A DNA stretch of 15,791 nucleotides, from positions 1 to 15,791 of the forward strand of contig JAKBJA010000024.1 of assembly GCA_021836225.1 (NCBI GenBank). The letters run 5' to 3'. Position 1 is the stretch's first letter. Each line of letters starts with the position of its first letter. The position numbers and the translations under genes were made by a program. Positions 5,912 through 12,898 of the stretch are shown here, piece after piece. The stretch comes from Pseudomonadota bacterium (lineage in GTDB: Bacteria; Pseudomonadota; Gammaproteobacteria; Burkholderiales; Thiobacillaceae). Under the pieces are notes generated by a model. The model saw nothing but the letters and a program-made list of their open reading frames with translations. It was not told the DNA's origin and did no database searches.

Positions 5912-6025
5912 GCGCGATGCGGATACCCACTCCGCCAGATAGTCAGCCCCGCCAAGGCTTCGCACGCCGCGCCGCTGCCGTACCCGCCAGCCTACCCACC
6001 ACAGGACGCACAGAAAGGCCCCCAA

Positions 6026-6577
6026 ATGGATGACCTGGAGTTCTACCGACAAACCCACACGGCACTGCGCAACGCCGCCAACGCTGCGCAGGATTCAACC
6101 CAGCGCGACCACCTGGGCAACTTGCGAGAGGAAGCCTGGAAGCGCATGGGTATCGCCGAGCAGCGCACGCCCTTGGTGTTCGCCATGCTGCAGCCCCTCG
6201 CCGCGCGGGGTGGCGACCCTGCTGGCGGCTCGCTGCTGACTTCGGGTACGGCGTTCGCCCACGCGGGGTGGCGCGCTGATTACGTATGGATAGGCAACAA
6301 GGGATTTGAGCAGGCCTGCGCCCATCCCGGCCACCCCGGCATTGATGAAGCCTGGGCGATCCTGCTGCACGGCGCGACTGCCGGCAGTGTGCTGCATGCC
6401 TCGGACTTCGGCAGCAGTGGCAACGCCCTGCACGGCCGCCTGAAAACCGCTATCGAGTGGGTGAAGGACGCGACGGGATGCTTTGACCTCGCCGGCTACA
6501 TCGGCGCCATCAAGGTGGGGCGCGATGGCTCGATCACCCCGCCGCCCATCACCCGGCGAATCGAATTCCACCTGTAG
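6026..6577 (+). CDS. Hypothetical protein at the head of the virion cluster
   Basis: 183 aa, not recognised. It begins with an acidic helical segment (DDLEFYRQTHTALRNAANAA) and continues with a mixed alpha/beta stretch rich in Gly, Ala, Trp and His (WRADYVWIGNKGFEQA, then DEAWAILLHGATAG). There is no signal peptide, membrane helix or nucleotide-binding motif. AGAAAGG upstream gives a fair ribosome site. In related podoviruses the gene just before the cement protein is the major capsid protein; this one is far too short and shows no HK97-like E-loop or spine helix. It is therefore a candidate for an element-specific factor such as a capsid or packaging modifier, which is inference from position. 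Confidence 0.68.
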   Translation: MDDLEFYRQTHTALRNAANAAQDSTQRDHLGNLREEAWKRMGIAEQRTPLVFAMLQPLAARGGDPAGGSLLTSGTAFAHAGWRADYVWIGNKGFEQACAHPGHPGIDEAWAILLHGATAGSVLHASDFGSSGNALHGRLKTAIEWVKDATGCFDLAGYIGAIKVGRDGSITPPPITRRIEFHL

Positions 6578-6595
6578 CCTGTACCGAGCCTGTAC
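6577..6595 (+). repeat. Short tandem GCCTGTAC repeat
   Basis: GCCTGTAC occurs at 6577-6584 and 6588-6595 with an 11-bp period, and a truncated CCTGTAG precedes them. One helical turn between copies would suit a dimeric DNA-binding protein, but the region is only 81 bp between genes and may be chance. Confidence 0.25.
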
Positions 6596-6658
6596 GGCTA
6601 TTCACACCCTGCGCAACGCGCGTGAGCATGGGGGCATTTTCAACGGGAGAGGCCCACC

Positions 6659-7099
6659 ATGATTCTCGACGCAAATCTGCAACTGTCCAATGCACAGGCC
6701 GTGACCGCCACGGCGATGTCCGTCAACAATATCGACATGGGCCCCCCGCCGCCCGGCGCCAGTAACCCGATGGCAGCCGTTGTCACGGTGGACGAGTCCG
6801 TCGCTGCTGCTGGTGCTGCCACCGTGGCGTTCGAGATTGTCTCTTCGGCCGCCTCCGACCTGTCCAGCCCGACCGTGCTCGCATCATCCGGCGCGGTCCC
6901 GAAGGCTGACCTGGGGGCTGGACGCGCGCCCATCCCCATCAAGACTACGTTTAGCGACATGCCCGCCGGCCATCGCTACGTCGGCATGCGCTATGTCGTC
7001 GCCACTGGGCCGCTGACCGCCGGCAAGTTCACCTGCCACCTGACTGACCACAGCATCAACACCGGCGCGTATTACCCCTCCGGTTTCTCAGTAGCCTGA
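6659..7099 (+). CDS. Bbp16-family capsid cement (decoration) protein
   Basis: 146 aa. The opening MILDANLQLSNAQAVTATAM and the following NNIDMGPPP closely match the Bbp16 family, the protein that forms jelly-roll clamps on the outside of the Bordetella phage BPP-1 capsid. The rest is beta-rich with a compact Gly/Ala composition (AVVTVDESVAAAGAATVAFEIV, then GHRYVGMRYVVATGPLTAGKF), and length fits the family. GGGAGAGG gives the ribosome site. In BPP-1-like genomes this gene follows the major capsid protein, which is absent here. Free cement protein has no shell of its own to bind, so it should decorate a helper capsid or stabilise a shell supplied from elsewhere. The match is from memory of the family's N-terminal pattern, not an alignment. 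Confidence 0.82.
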   Translation: MILDANLQLSNAQAVTATAMSVNNIDMGPPPPGASNPMAAVVTVDESVAAAGAATVAFEIVSSAASDLSSPTVLASSGAVPKADLGAGRAPIPIKTTFSDMPAGHRYVGMRYVVATGPLTAGKFTCHLTDHSINTGAYYPSGFSVA

Positions 7100-7111
7100 T
7101 AGGGGGACACC

Positions 7112-7789
7112 ATGAGCACCTTGAACGAACTCAACCAGCGCCTCGAAGAACTGGAAATTGACATCGAGCGCGCCGAGCAGGCCAACGCGGCGGCGTCTCT
7201 TGCCCTGGCATCGGCACCGCACGACGATTCGGCCATCCGCAAGGCGCGGGCGGCATCGCTGCACCTGGCCGACCTGCGCGGGGATGCACTGCTGCTGCGC
7301 GATGCGCGGAGCCATGCGGAGGAGGCGAAACGGAACGAGGAAAACCAAGCCCGGAAGCGCGAGGCAGACGCCCTGCTGAAGAAGGTCGACCAACTGGCGG
7401 GCCAGCGGATGAAGACTGCTGTGGACCTCGATAAGGCGTTTGCCGCTTTGACCGAGGCCATGCGGGAATGGGTGGGCATTAATGCCAAGATGCGCGCCCA
7501 CGCGGTTAGGTTTTACCGGCTCACAAAGGGTAGCTTCGCCCACGCGCAGCCTTATATCGAAGGTTTGGGGTCCGTGTCAGACGGGATCGGTAACGCGCTC
7601 GCCGACAACGTCGATTGGGCAACCCAAGGATTCAGCACCCACCGAAATATTTCTCTCAACTTCACCCGATACTGCCCCGACTCGCCGGGATCTATCGCCC
7701 AGGCTGCGGATCAGTGCAGCGCGGACGCCTTGGCCGCCCTGCACCGCGTTGCCGAAGCCGCGGGCCTGACGGACGGCGGCAATGGCTAG
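7112..7789 (+). CDS. Coiled-coil protein of the virion cluster, unknown
   Basis: 225 aa. Residues 1-120 are strongly helical and charged (LNELNQRLEELEIDIERAEQ, then RDARSHAEEAKRNEENQARK), a long coiled coil. Residues 130-225 form a different domain (HAVRFYRLTKGSFAHAQPYI, then NISLNFTRYCP). AGGGGG precedes the ATG. It lies 12 bp after the cement gene and overlaps the next gene by 8 bp, so it belongs to the same operon. Coiled-coil proteins in this place could be scaffold-like, head-completion or measuring proteins, but I recognise no family. Confidence 0.72.
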   Translation: MSTLNELNQRLEELEIDIERAEQANAAASLALASAPHDDSAIRKARAASLHLADLRGDALLLRDARSHAEEAKRNEENQARKREADALLKKVDQLAGQRMKTAVDLDKAFAALTEAMREWVGINAKMRAHAVRFYRLTKGSFAHAQPYIEGLGSVSDGIGNALADNVDWATQGFSTHRNISLNFTRYCPDSPGSIAQAADQCSADALAALHRVAEAAGLTDGGNG

Positions 7790-8009
7790 CGAACAGAGCA
7801 TGCGCATCCGCCTGAAATACGGTCTGCCGCTCACACCGGAGATGCAGGACATGGCCGCCAGATCAAAGCGCGCCGTGGTGCGCCGCTGGCTTGCGCGGCA
7901 TCCCGACGAGCAGCTGCGCCAGGCGGTCTACTCGCTGCAACTCATCTACCAGCCCGACCACCTGGACGTGCTCTACGGCATGGCCGAGCGGCAAGGCTGC
8001 CACCGCTGA
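7782..8009 (+). CDS. Small basic hypothetical protein
   Basis: 75 aa, basic and helical (SKRAVVRRWLARHPDEQLRQ, then VLYGMAERQG). It overlaps the preceding gene by 8 bp in another frame (ATGGCTAG) and is followed after 10 bp by the gp14-like gene. The ribosome site is weak, so translation probably depends on reinitiation. A second in-frame ATG at 7800 could be the true start. Function unknown; position suggests a minor virion or assembly role. Confidence 0.6.
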   Translation: MASEQSMRIRLKYGLPLTPEMQDMAARSKRAVVRRWLARHPDEQLRQAVYSLQLIYQPDHLDVLYGMAERQGCHR

Positions 8010-8019
8010 AGGAGAACCC

Positions 8020-8535
8020 ATGTTCGCAGCTCTCTCACTCGGCATGCAGGCCGCAGGCGCAGTCTCAGGCGCCATCGGCGGTTTCTACGCGGCCAAATCG
8101 ACCAAGCGCCAGTTGCAGTTCGACGCGGCGATGGCCGACATCAACGCGCGCATCTCGGAACTCGGTGCGCAACAGGAACTGCTCAACGGCCAGCAGCAGG
8201 TCGGCGCGCTCACCTTGCAAGCCGGCCAGCTCAAGAGCCGGCAGCGCGCGTCGATGGCGGCAAACGGAATCGACCTTGGAGAGGGCAACGCCGCCGAATT
8301 GCAGGCCAGCACGGACATCATGAAAGCGATCGACAAGAACACGCTGGAAGCCAACGCCGTGCGTAGCGCGTGGGGTTTGCGTACGCAAGGCGCCAACTAC
8401 CAGAGCGAGGCCATCACTAAGCGCGGCACCGCAGCAGGCATCAGCCCATTCATGGCCGGCGCATCGTCGATGCTGACCGGGGCGGGCCAAGTGGCTTCAT
8501 CCTGGTATGCGATGAACAAGCCCAGCGTGCGATAG
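8020..8535 (+). CDS. T7 gp14-like internal virion / ejection protein
   Basis: 171 aa. It has the profile of the gp14 family of podovirus internal core proteins: a small-residue N-terminal helix (MFAALSLGMQAAGAVSGAIGG), a glutamine- and alanine-rich helical body, a central SRQRASMAANGIDLGEGNAA loop like the RAAIGESMLEGSS region of T7 gp14, then a long helix (AIDKNTLEANAVRSAWGLRT) and a Gly/Ala/Ser tail. In T7 gp14 is ejected first and lines a channel in the outer membrane. AAGGAG at 8008-8013 fixes the ATG at 8020; upstream in-frame codons lie inside the previous gene. Followed without a gap by the next gene (TAG-ATG). Similarity is by pattern and order, not alignment. Confidence 0.8.
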   Translation: MFAALSLGMQAAGAVSGAIGGFYAAKSTKRQLQFDAAMADINARISELGAQQELLNGQQQVGALTLQAGQLKSRQRASMAANGIDLGEGNAAELQASTDIMKAIDKNTLEANAVRSAWGLRTQGANYQSEAITKRGTAAGISPFMAGASSMLTGAGQVASSWYAMNKPSVR

Positions 8536-8907
8536 ATGGAAGCCGCAGCGACTACACCCGCTGGCAAGGCCTACGGCACCAGCAATGCACGCGCGAAGAT
8601 GAACCCCGAGAAGGTCGAGGAACTGCGCCGCCTTCGGCAGCAAAGGGGTTTGCCCTACCGCGAGCTGGGCGCCATCTTCGGCATTGACCACAAGACCGCC
8701 AGATCCATCGCAATCGGACTCACCTGGGCGACACATGAGGGAAGGACCGTTTACCGCGTAGACGATGCCGAACTGGAACAGGTGCGGACCATGGCCGCGC
8801 AGGGCGTCGGCGTGGCAAAGATCGCCCGGACATTGGGCGCGACAGAGCGATCCGTCCAGCGCCTGATGCAAAAACACGGCATCCGCAGCATTCACGTCAA
8901 GGAGTAA
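8536..8907 (+). CDS. Double helix-turn-helix DNA-binding protein
   Basis: 123 aa with two helix-turn-helix units: residues 26-60 (VEELRRLRQQRGLPYRELGA then IDHKTARSI) and 80-115 (LEQVRTMAAQGVGVAKIART then TERSVQRLMQKHG). The first resembles the HTH carried at the tail of phage HNH homing endonucleases, including the closing GLTW, but no nuclease domain is present. The start abuts the gp14-like stop. A DNA-binding protein inside an ejection-protein operon is unusual; it may be a late regulator, a DNA-bound factor that accompanies ejection, or the remains of a homing endonuclease. It fits the operon spacing, which speaks against a recent insertion. Confidence 0.75.
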   Translation: MEAAATTPAGKAYGTSNARAKMNPEKVEELRRLRQQRGLPYRELGAIFGIDHKTARSIAIGLTWATHEGRTVYRVDDAELEQVRTMAAQGVGVAKIARTLGATERSVQRLMQKHGIRSIHVKE

Positions 8908-8912
8908 CCCAA

Positions 8913-11483
8913 GTGCCTACCGTACCGCAGTACAACGGCTTCCAGGCCACCCCCAACAGCCTGCCGCAATCCCGCCTGACCGCGCCCAACATGCCGGACG
9001 TGGCGGGCGCGCAGGCGCAGCAACTCGGCAAGGGGTTGAGCGATCTAGGCCAGCACATCGGCGCCATCGCGGTGGACATGCAGCGCGAGGCCAACGCCAC
9101 TGCGGCGAAGGACATCGACACGCAGGTGACGGCGGGGTTGAACGACCGGCTCTACAACCCGGAAAGCGGGTTCATGATCCGGCAGGGCAAGGACGCCGTG
9201 CTCGGATCGGAAGCCGTGATAAAGGGCTTCGACGACATCAAGCGGAAGGCGCTGGACGGCGTGCAGAACCCGGCAGTTCGCCAGATGGTCGAGCCGGTCG
9301 TCAATGCCCGCTTGCAGAACGCCCTGGATGCGGTCAACCGCCACGCCGGGCAGGAATCGCGCAAATACCAGATTCAGGCCGCCGACTCGCGCGCCATCGT
9401 GAGCATTCAGGATGCCGCGTTCAACTACACTGACGACCAGCGCTTCGCCCAGGCCGTGGGGGTGGCTCAGGAGGAAACCGCGACCCTCGCCAAGCTCAAC
9501 GGCTGGGACGATGCCACCGCGCAGCTGCAGGCGACCAAGTACCGGGATGCGGGCTTTGAAATGCGCTACGAGGCATGGCGCATGAAAGACCCGGTGGGCG
9601 CTTTCGCCCACTTCCAGCGCAACGCCGAGCAGATCAGCCCACTGAAGCGCGAGCAGATCGGCCGCCAGCTCTTCCAGGCCGCCGCGCCCGCGCTGGCGGC
9701 ACAGCTCAACCAGGCCGGCGGGGTGGGTGTCGTGCCCTCGGCGCCCGGCGACGCTTCGCAGCCGCGCGGTATCCGCAACAACAACCCCGGCAACGTGATG
9801 AAGGGGGGAGACAGCTGGAAAGGCGAAGTGCAGGGCAACGACCCGCGCTACGTGACGTTTTCCTCGCCCGAGGCAGGTATCCGCGCCATGGGCAAGACGC
9901 TGCTCACCTACCAGGACAAGCACGGCATTGACACCGTGGAGGGCATCATCGCCCGCTGGGCACCGGCGACCGAGAACAACACGGTGGCCTATGCCACCAC
10001 AGTGGCGAAGGAAATGGGCGTCAAGCCCGGCGACCCGCTCAACCTGCGCGACACCGCCACCCTCACCAAACTGACCCGCGCCATGATTCGCGTCGAGAAC
10101 GGCCAGCAGCCGTACACCGACCAGCAGATCACGTCGGGGCTGGCCGCAGCGACCGAAGGCACACCCATTCCCACGTCTACGGCGGCCAGTCCCCAACGCG
10201 ACCCCACGGCCGCAACCGGATTCCCCATGCTGGATGCCTTGCCCGCCGACTGGCGGCTGCACGTCATGCAGCTGGCCCGCGCGCAGTCGAACCAGGGCAT
10301 GGCCGAAGCGCGCGATGCGCTGCGCAGCCGGGTGCGGGATGCGTCGTCCGCCTACCTGACCAACGGTTTCGCACCCGACGCGCCGAGCGAGGGCGAATTC
10401 ATCCAGGCATACGGGCAGGCGGACGGCGTGAAGCGCTTCGCGGAATTCAAGGGCGTGGCCCAGCTGGGGCAGACGCTGCAGCAGGTCAAGACCCTCCCCG
10501 CCGCCGCGCTGGTCGATATGCTGGAAACGGCCAAGCCGACGCCCGGCGAGGGCTTCGCCGCGCGGCAGCAGAACTATGAAATCCTGGTCAAGGCCGTTGA
10601 CCAGGTGAAGCAGGCGCGCGCCACCGACCCGGTGGGCTACGCGATGGCCGTAGGCAGCTACGGCATCAAGCCGTTGCAACGGTTCGACGACCCAAAGGGA
10701 CTGACGCAGGAACTCGCGCGACGCGCCGGTGCTGCGCGCCAGATGGCCGTCGATTACGGCACTCGCCTGACGATCATGTCCGACCCCGAGGCCGACGCCT
10801 TCGGGCAGTACCTCGGCAGCCTTCAGGCCGTGGACAAGGCCCGCGTGCTGGGGCAGGTTTTCACGGCGGCGGGGCCAGCCGGGGTGCAGTCGCTGTCCAC
10901 CCAGCTCAACGACAAACACGGCACCCTTGCCGTGGCGGCGATGCTCTCGGCGCACCGTACAACCGAGGGCAGCAATGCCGCGTTGCTCTATCTGCAGGGC
11001 AAGGAAGCGATCGAGCAGAAGCGCGCCAAGATCGACGAGGCGAAGGAGTACGGCACCAAGGCGGAAATTTACAAGGCCCTCGAAGGCGTCTACCAGACCC
11101 CGCAGGGGCGCGATGCCGCCGCCGAAGCGGCTTTCGGGATTTACGCCAAGTTCAGGGCGGACGGCGGGGGCGACGTTGCGCAGGCAGTGAACATCGCCAC
11201 CGGCGGCATCGTGGAGCACAACGGCGGCAGGATCGCCAAGCCCTACGGCTGGTCGGACAGCCGCTTCGCCGATGCGCTGCGCTCGACCGTGCCCGCCCGC
11301 CTGTCCGCACAGGGCGGCAAGTTCATCGCGGGCGGGGTCGCGCTGAGCGGCGCCGACCTGGCTAAGTTCATCCCCGCCGCGCGGCTGCAGACCTTCGGGC
11401 AGGGCAGCTACCTGATCCGCACCGGCAGCGACGTGGTGCGCGATGCAACGGGGGCACCCTTCGTGCTCAAGGTGGCGCCGTAA
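8913..11483 (+). CDS. Large virion protein with predicted muralytic domain
   Basis: 856 aa with GTG start, AAGGAG at 8899-8904. Residues 1-280 are helical and resemble phage internal proteins. Residues about 285-410 hold a domain that starts RGIRNNNPGN, continues with an ITF-like core (YVTFSSPEAGIRAMGKTLLT) and ARWAPATENN, the pattern of a lysozyme-like family found in virion-associated peptidoglycan hydrolases and annotated structural proteins. Catalytic residues are not certain; the Glu in the ATEN segment and nearby acidic residues are candidates. Residues 420-856 are helical and repetitive, ending in a compact hydrophobic domain. In podoviruses such a protein is ejected and opens the cell wall for DNA entry. 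It overlaps the next gene by TAATG. Confidence 0.8.
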   Translation: MPTVPQYNGFQATPNSLPQSRLTAPNMPDVAGAQAQQLGKGLSDLGQHIGAIAVDMQREANATAAKDIDTQVTAGLNDRLYNPESGFMIRQGKDAVLGSEAVIKGFDDIKRKALDGVQNPAVRQMVEPVVNARLQNALDAVNRHAGQESRKYQIQAADSRAIVSIQDAAFNYTDDQRFAQAVGVAQEETATLAKLNGWDDATAQLQATKYRDAGFEMRYEAWRMKDPVGAFAHFQRNAEQISPLKREQIGRQLFQAAAPALAAQLNQAGGVGVVPSAPGDASQPRGIRNNNPGNVMKGGDSWKGEVQGNDPRYVTFSSPEAGIRAMGKTLLTYQDKHGIDTVEGIIARWAPATENNTVAYATTVAKEMGVKPGDPLNLRDTATLTKLTRAMIRVENGQQPYTDQQITSGLAAATEGTPIPTSTAASPQRDPTAATGFPMLDALPADWRLHVMQLARAQSNQGMAEARDALRSRVRDASSAYLTNGFAPDAPSEGEFIQAYGQADGVKRFAEFKGVAQLGQTLQQVKTLPAAALVDMLETAKPTPGEGFAARQQNYEILVKAVDQVKQARATDPVGYAMAVGSYGIKPLQRFDDPKGLTQELARRAGAARQMAVDYGTRLTIMSDPEADAFGQYLGSLQAVDKARVLGQVFTAAGPAGVQSLSTQLNDKHGTLAVAAMLSAHRTTEGSNAALLYLQGKEAIEQKRAKIDEAKEYGTKAEIYKALEGVYQTPQGRDAAAEAAFGIYAKFRADGGGDVAQAVNIATGGIVEHNGGRIAKPYGWSDSRFADALRSTVPARLSAQGGKFIAGGVALSGADLAKFIPAARLQTFGQGSYLIRTGSDVVRDATGAPFVLKVAP

Positions 11484-12898
11484 TGTTCGACGAACTCTAT
11501 CCCGTAGAACGCGACAACTCCCTCGCGCAGTCGGTGCAGCGCCCGCCCGAACCGGAGCCCGCGCCGGGCACCTTCCAGGGCTTCGGCAGCGCACTGGTGG
11601 ACTCGCTGCCGCATGCCGGATACACCACGGCCAGCGCGTGGTCGGCCATCCTCGACGCCTACGGCAAGGCGGCAGCATTCCGCGACGTGCCCCTGGTGGC
11701 CGCCGTCAACGGGCAGCCCGCGCCGGATATGCGCAAGGTGCAGCGCGAAACGATCGAGCAGATGGGAAATAGCCCGGTAGCGCGAGGCTTCCGGGAAAAG
11801 GCCAGGGACTACGCGCCCGACCCGGAAGCGGTCGGCATCGCCGGGCAGATCGCGCATGGCGTGCTGTCCACCGTCAGCAAGGCGGTGGGCTACTCGACCG
11901 CTGGCCCTGCCGGGCCTGTGCTGTTCGGCGCGGATGTGGGCATCAACCGCGCGCAGGAATTGAGCGACCAGGGCGTGGACGGCCAGACCGCCGCACTGGC
12001 CGGCACGGTCTCGGCGGTGTCCGCCGCCGTGGGCATGCGCCTGCCCGCTGCGATGGGCGCGACCCGACTGCAGAGCGCGGCCATTGGCGGCGCGGTGAAC
12101 CCGGCCCTGACCGTGGCGGAAGTGGGCGGCATCCATGCGCTGCTGCAGCATGCGGATTACGACAAGATCGCGGCGCAGTACCAGCCCTTCGACCCGGTGA
12201 ATCTCACCATTGCCGCGCTGACCGGTGCGGCGTTCGGCGGCGCGTTCCACCGTGGCAAGTCGGCGAGCCTGTCCCCCGACGAACACGCCGCCCTGCTGAC
12301 CATGAACGAAGTGCGGGTGCGCGACGGCGACGCCCTGGTGCGTACCGGAGACCTGCCAGCGGCCGGCAAGGCACACGATGCGCAGATCCTCGCGCGCCAG
12401 CAGATGGACGCCGGCGAGGTGGTCAACGTGGCCCACCGGGTGGACGCCGACCCGGCCCAGCTCGGCACCATCGCGCAGCGTGTGCGCGAGACCGTGGCAC
12501 GCGAGGCCCCCGACGCGCTGGAAGCCACCCGGATGGACTTAAACCCGCCGCCCGAGGTGATGGCCCCGCCCGACGCTGGCGGCCCCGCCACACCCGCTTT
12601 GCAGCCGGATGACGGCATCCCGGACAGGATCGTCGAGCAGGTGCGCGAGGTGATGACGCGCATGCTCGGGCAAGACCCGGCAGCGCGCCAGGCGGATGCC
12701 AAGCCCGCCACCCCTGAACAGGTGCGCGCCCTCGACATCGCAACCCGCACACCCGACGCCGTTGTCCGCCTGGACGATGGCACCGACGTGCGCATGGCCG
12801 ACCTGATCCAGCACGCCGATACGGTCGAGGCCCAAGCCAGAACCGAAACCGCCGCATTCAAAGCGGCCGTCAATTGCGCCTTGAGGTTCCCAGTATGA
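11483..12898 (+). CDS. Putative ejection protein with Gly/Ala-rich hydrophobic segments
   Basis: 471 aa. The N-terminal 110 residues are soluble and acidic. A middle region is rich in Ala/Gly with membrane-compatible stretches, notably residues 167-184 (GQTAALAGTVSAVSAAVG) and 241-255 (LTIAALTGAAFGGAF). The C-terminal 200 residues are charged and proline-containing, ending AAFKAAVNCALRFPV. No signal peptide. Such proteins in podovirus operons after gp14-like genes are ejected and cross the envelope. Starts by TAATG overlap and ends by ATGA overlap with the next gene, so the three large proteins are coupled and probably act as one complex in fixed ratio. The family is not named with confidence. 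Confidence 0.75.
   Translation: MFDELYPVERDNSLAQSVQRPPEPEPAPGTFQGFGSALVDSLPHAGYTTASAWSAILDAYGKAAAFRDVPLVAAVNGQPAPDMRKVQRETIEQMGNSPVARGFREKARDYAPDPEAVGIAGQIAHGVLSTVSKAVGYSTAGPAGPVLFGADVGINRAQELSDQGVDGQTAALAGTVSAVSAAVGMRLPAAMGATRLQSAAIGGAVNPALTVAEVGGIHALLQHADYDKIAAQYQPFDPVNLTIAALTGAAFGGAFHRGKSASLSPDEHAALLTMNEVRVRDGDALVRTGDLPAAGKAHDAQILARQQMDAGEVVNVAHRVDADPAQLGTIAQRVRETVAREAPDALEATRMDLNPPPEVMAPPDAGGPATPALQPDDGIPDRIVEQVREVMTRMLGQDPAARQADAKPATPEQVRALDIATRTPDAVVRLDDGTDVRMADLIQHADTVEAQARTETAAFKAAVNCALRFPV

Noticed and set aside
9045..11678. 877-aa open frame on the minus strand opposite the large virion gene
   Set aside because: It is a shadow of GC-rich codon usage on the other strand: rich in Arg/His/Gly/Leu, no recognisable domain, no ribosome site, while the plus-strand frame has clear motifs and overlap-coupled neighbours.
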